From Methylotenera sp. (GTDB lineage: Bacteria > Pseudomonadota > Gammaproteobacteria > Burkholderiales > Methylophilaceae), in the NCBI GenBank assembly GCA_027310735.1, contig DAIDAH010000177.1, positions 1-5,629 of the forward strand: 5,629 bases of DNA. Direction: 5' to 3'. The first letter of the stretch is position 1. Every line of letters starts with the position of its first letter. The notes below the pieces were generated by a model, which was not told the origin of the DNA, did not search any database, and was given only the letters and a program-made list of their open reading frames with translations. The position numbers and the translations under genes are program-made. Shown here piece after piece: positions 5,244 through 5,629 of the stretch.

Positions 5244-5258
5244 AACGCAGATAGCGTT
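5244..5258 (+). other. small hairpin between coq7 and the DUF2322-like gene
   Basis: AACGC and GCGTT form a 5-bp stem with the loop AGATA, followed by T-rich but interrupted sequence (5259-5270, two runs of four T). It could be a weak terminator for coq7, or a 5'-end stem of the downstream message if the promoter at 5209-5236 is used. The stem is short, so neither role is secure. Confidence 0.3.
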
Positions 5259-5295
5259 ACTTTTACTTTTGAAACAAAATTGAGAACACTTAACT

Positions 5296-5613
5296 ATGCA
5301 AATATTTAGCGACGTATTACAAACGCTTGACGATGCCTCGCATGTAAAACGCATTGAGCTTTTTAATGCCAACGGTAGCCCAGCAGGCGTGATAGAAAAC
5401 AAACCTGGCAGCCAAGGCTCTCTAAAGGTTTATTACCACCTGTTTCGTATGTACGGTGAAATTTCCTTGGATGCTGCAGTGGAAGGCCTTAGCCTGTTTT
5501 CAGAACACACCGCCGATGCTGAAAACTGCCCAGGCAAACATCCAAACGTAGATCGACTACTGAATATTCTAGAGGATGAACAGCCGCTTAGCGTAAAAGT
5601 CACTGAAAGCTAA
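5296..5613 (+). CDS. DUF2322-like protein of unknown function
   Basis: This is a small soluble protein of 105 aa with no signal peptide or membrane segment. Recognisable blocks are RIELFNANG (19-27), GVIENKPGSQGSLKVYYHL (31-49), EGLSLFSEHTADA (63-75) and PGKHPNVDRLL (79-89). From memory these resemble the DUF2322 family of small proteins in beta- and gammaproteobacteria; that match needs a profile search. The conserved Gly-Ser-Gln-Gly and Pro-Gly-Lys-His-Pro turns suggest a defined fold, but no catalytic motif is evident and I assign no function. ATG 5296 is weakly supported by GAGAA (5282-5286). It lies 60 nt after coq7 on the same strand, and may be transcribed from coq7 or from the candidate promoter overlapping the coq7 stop. 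Only 16 nt follow it in the window. Confidence 0.8.
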   Translation: MQIFSDVLQTLDDASHVKRIELFNANGSPAGVIENKPGSQGSLKVYYHLFRMYGEISLDAAVEGLSLFSEHTADAENCPGKHPNVDRLLNILEDEQPLSVKVTES

Positions 5614-5629
5614 ACTGATTTTATTACCC

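Noticed and set aside
1..5629. Mobile element, CRISPR array, tRNA/rRNA, toxin-antitoxin or defence system
   Set aside because: No repeat-spacer pattern, transposase, terminal inverted repeats, RNA gene or paired small genes are seen. All well-supported genes are housekeeping types and look uniform in composition.

Overview
This 5.6 kb window looks like ordinary chromosome from a betaproteobacterium with moderate GC content (roughly 43% by eye). A Methylophilaceae relative such as Methylotenera is my best guess. The basis is a di-iron Coq7 for ubiquinone synthesis, a SelW-like Rdx protein, a CtpA with the usual proteobacterial tail, and a small protein resembling DUF2322. The taxonomic guess is inference; I see no rRNA or other marker gene. 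There are no mobile elements, CRISPR arrays or tRNAs, and no sign of recent transfer.

Layout from left to right: (1) the N-terminal third of a YoaA/DinG-type iron-sulfur DNA helicase on the minus strand, cut by the left edge; (2) a 200 bp divergent intergenic region; (3) an NlpC/P60 (C40) putative lipoprotein, plus strand; (4) a SelW-like CxxC redox protein on the minus strand, tail to tail with (3) and divergent from (5); (5) the S41 protease CtpA, followed by a strong intrinsic terminator; (6) a GlcF-like iron-sulfur protein; (7) coq7, 15 nt after (6) and probably co-transcribed; (8) a 105-aa DUF2322-like protein of unknown function.

Functional links are modest. CtpA-type proteases in other Proteobacteria control NlpC/P60 cell-wall endopeptidases, so genes (3) and (5) may be a protease and its substrate. 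GlcF-type dehydrogenases pass electrons to quinone, and Coq7 makes ubiquinone, so the pairing of (6) and (7) is coherent.

The most interesting signal is in transcription starts rather than new proteins. The NlpC/P60 gene (GTG start) and the glcF-like gene (ATG start) each have a perfect TATAAT exactly 6 nt before the start codon and no usable Shine-Dalgarno sequence, which predicts leaderless mRNAs. The ctpA/SelW-like divergent region has a symmetric -10 that could fire both ways. I found no convincing undescribed multi-gene system here.
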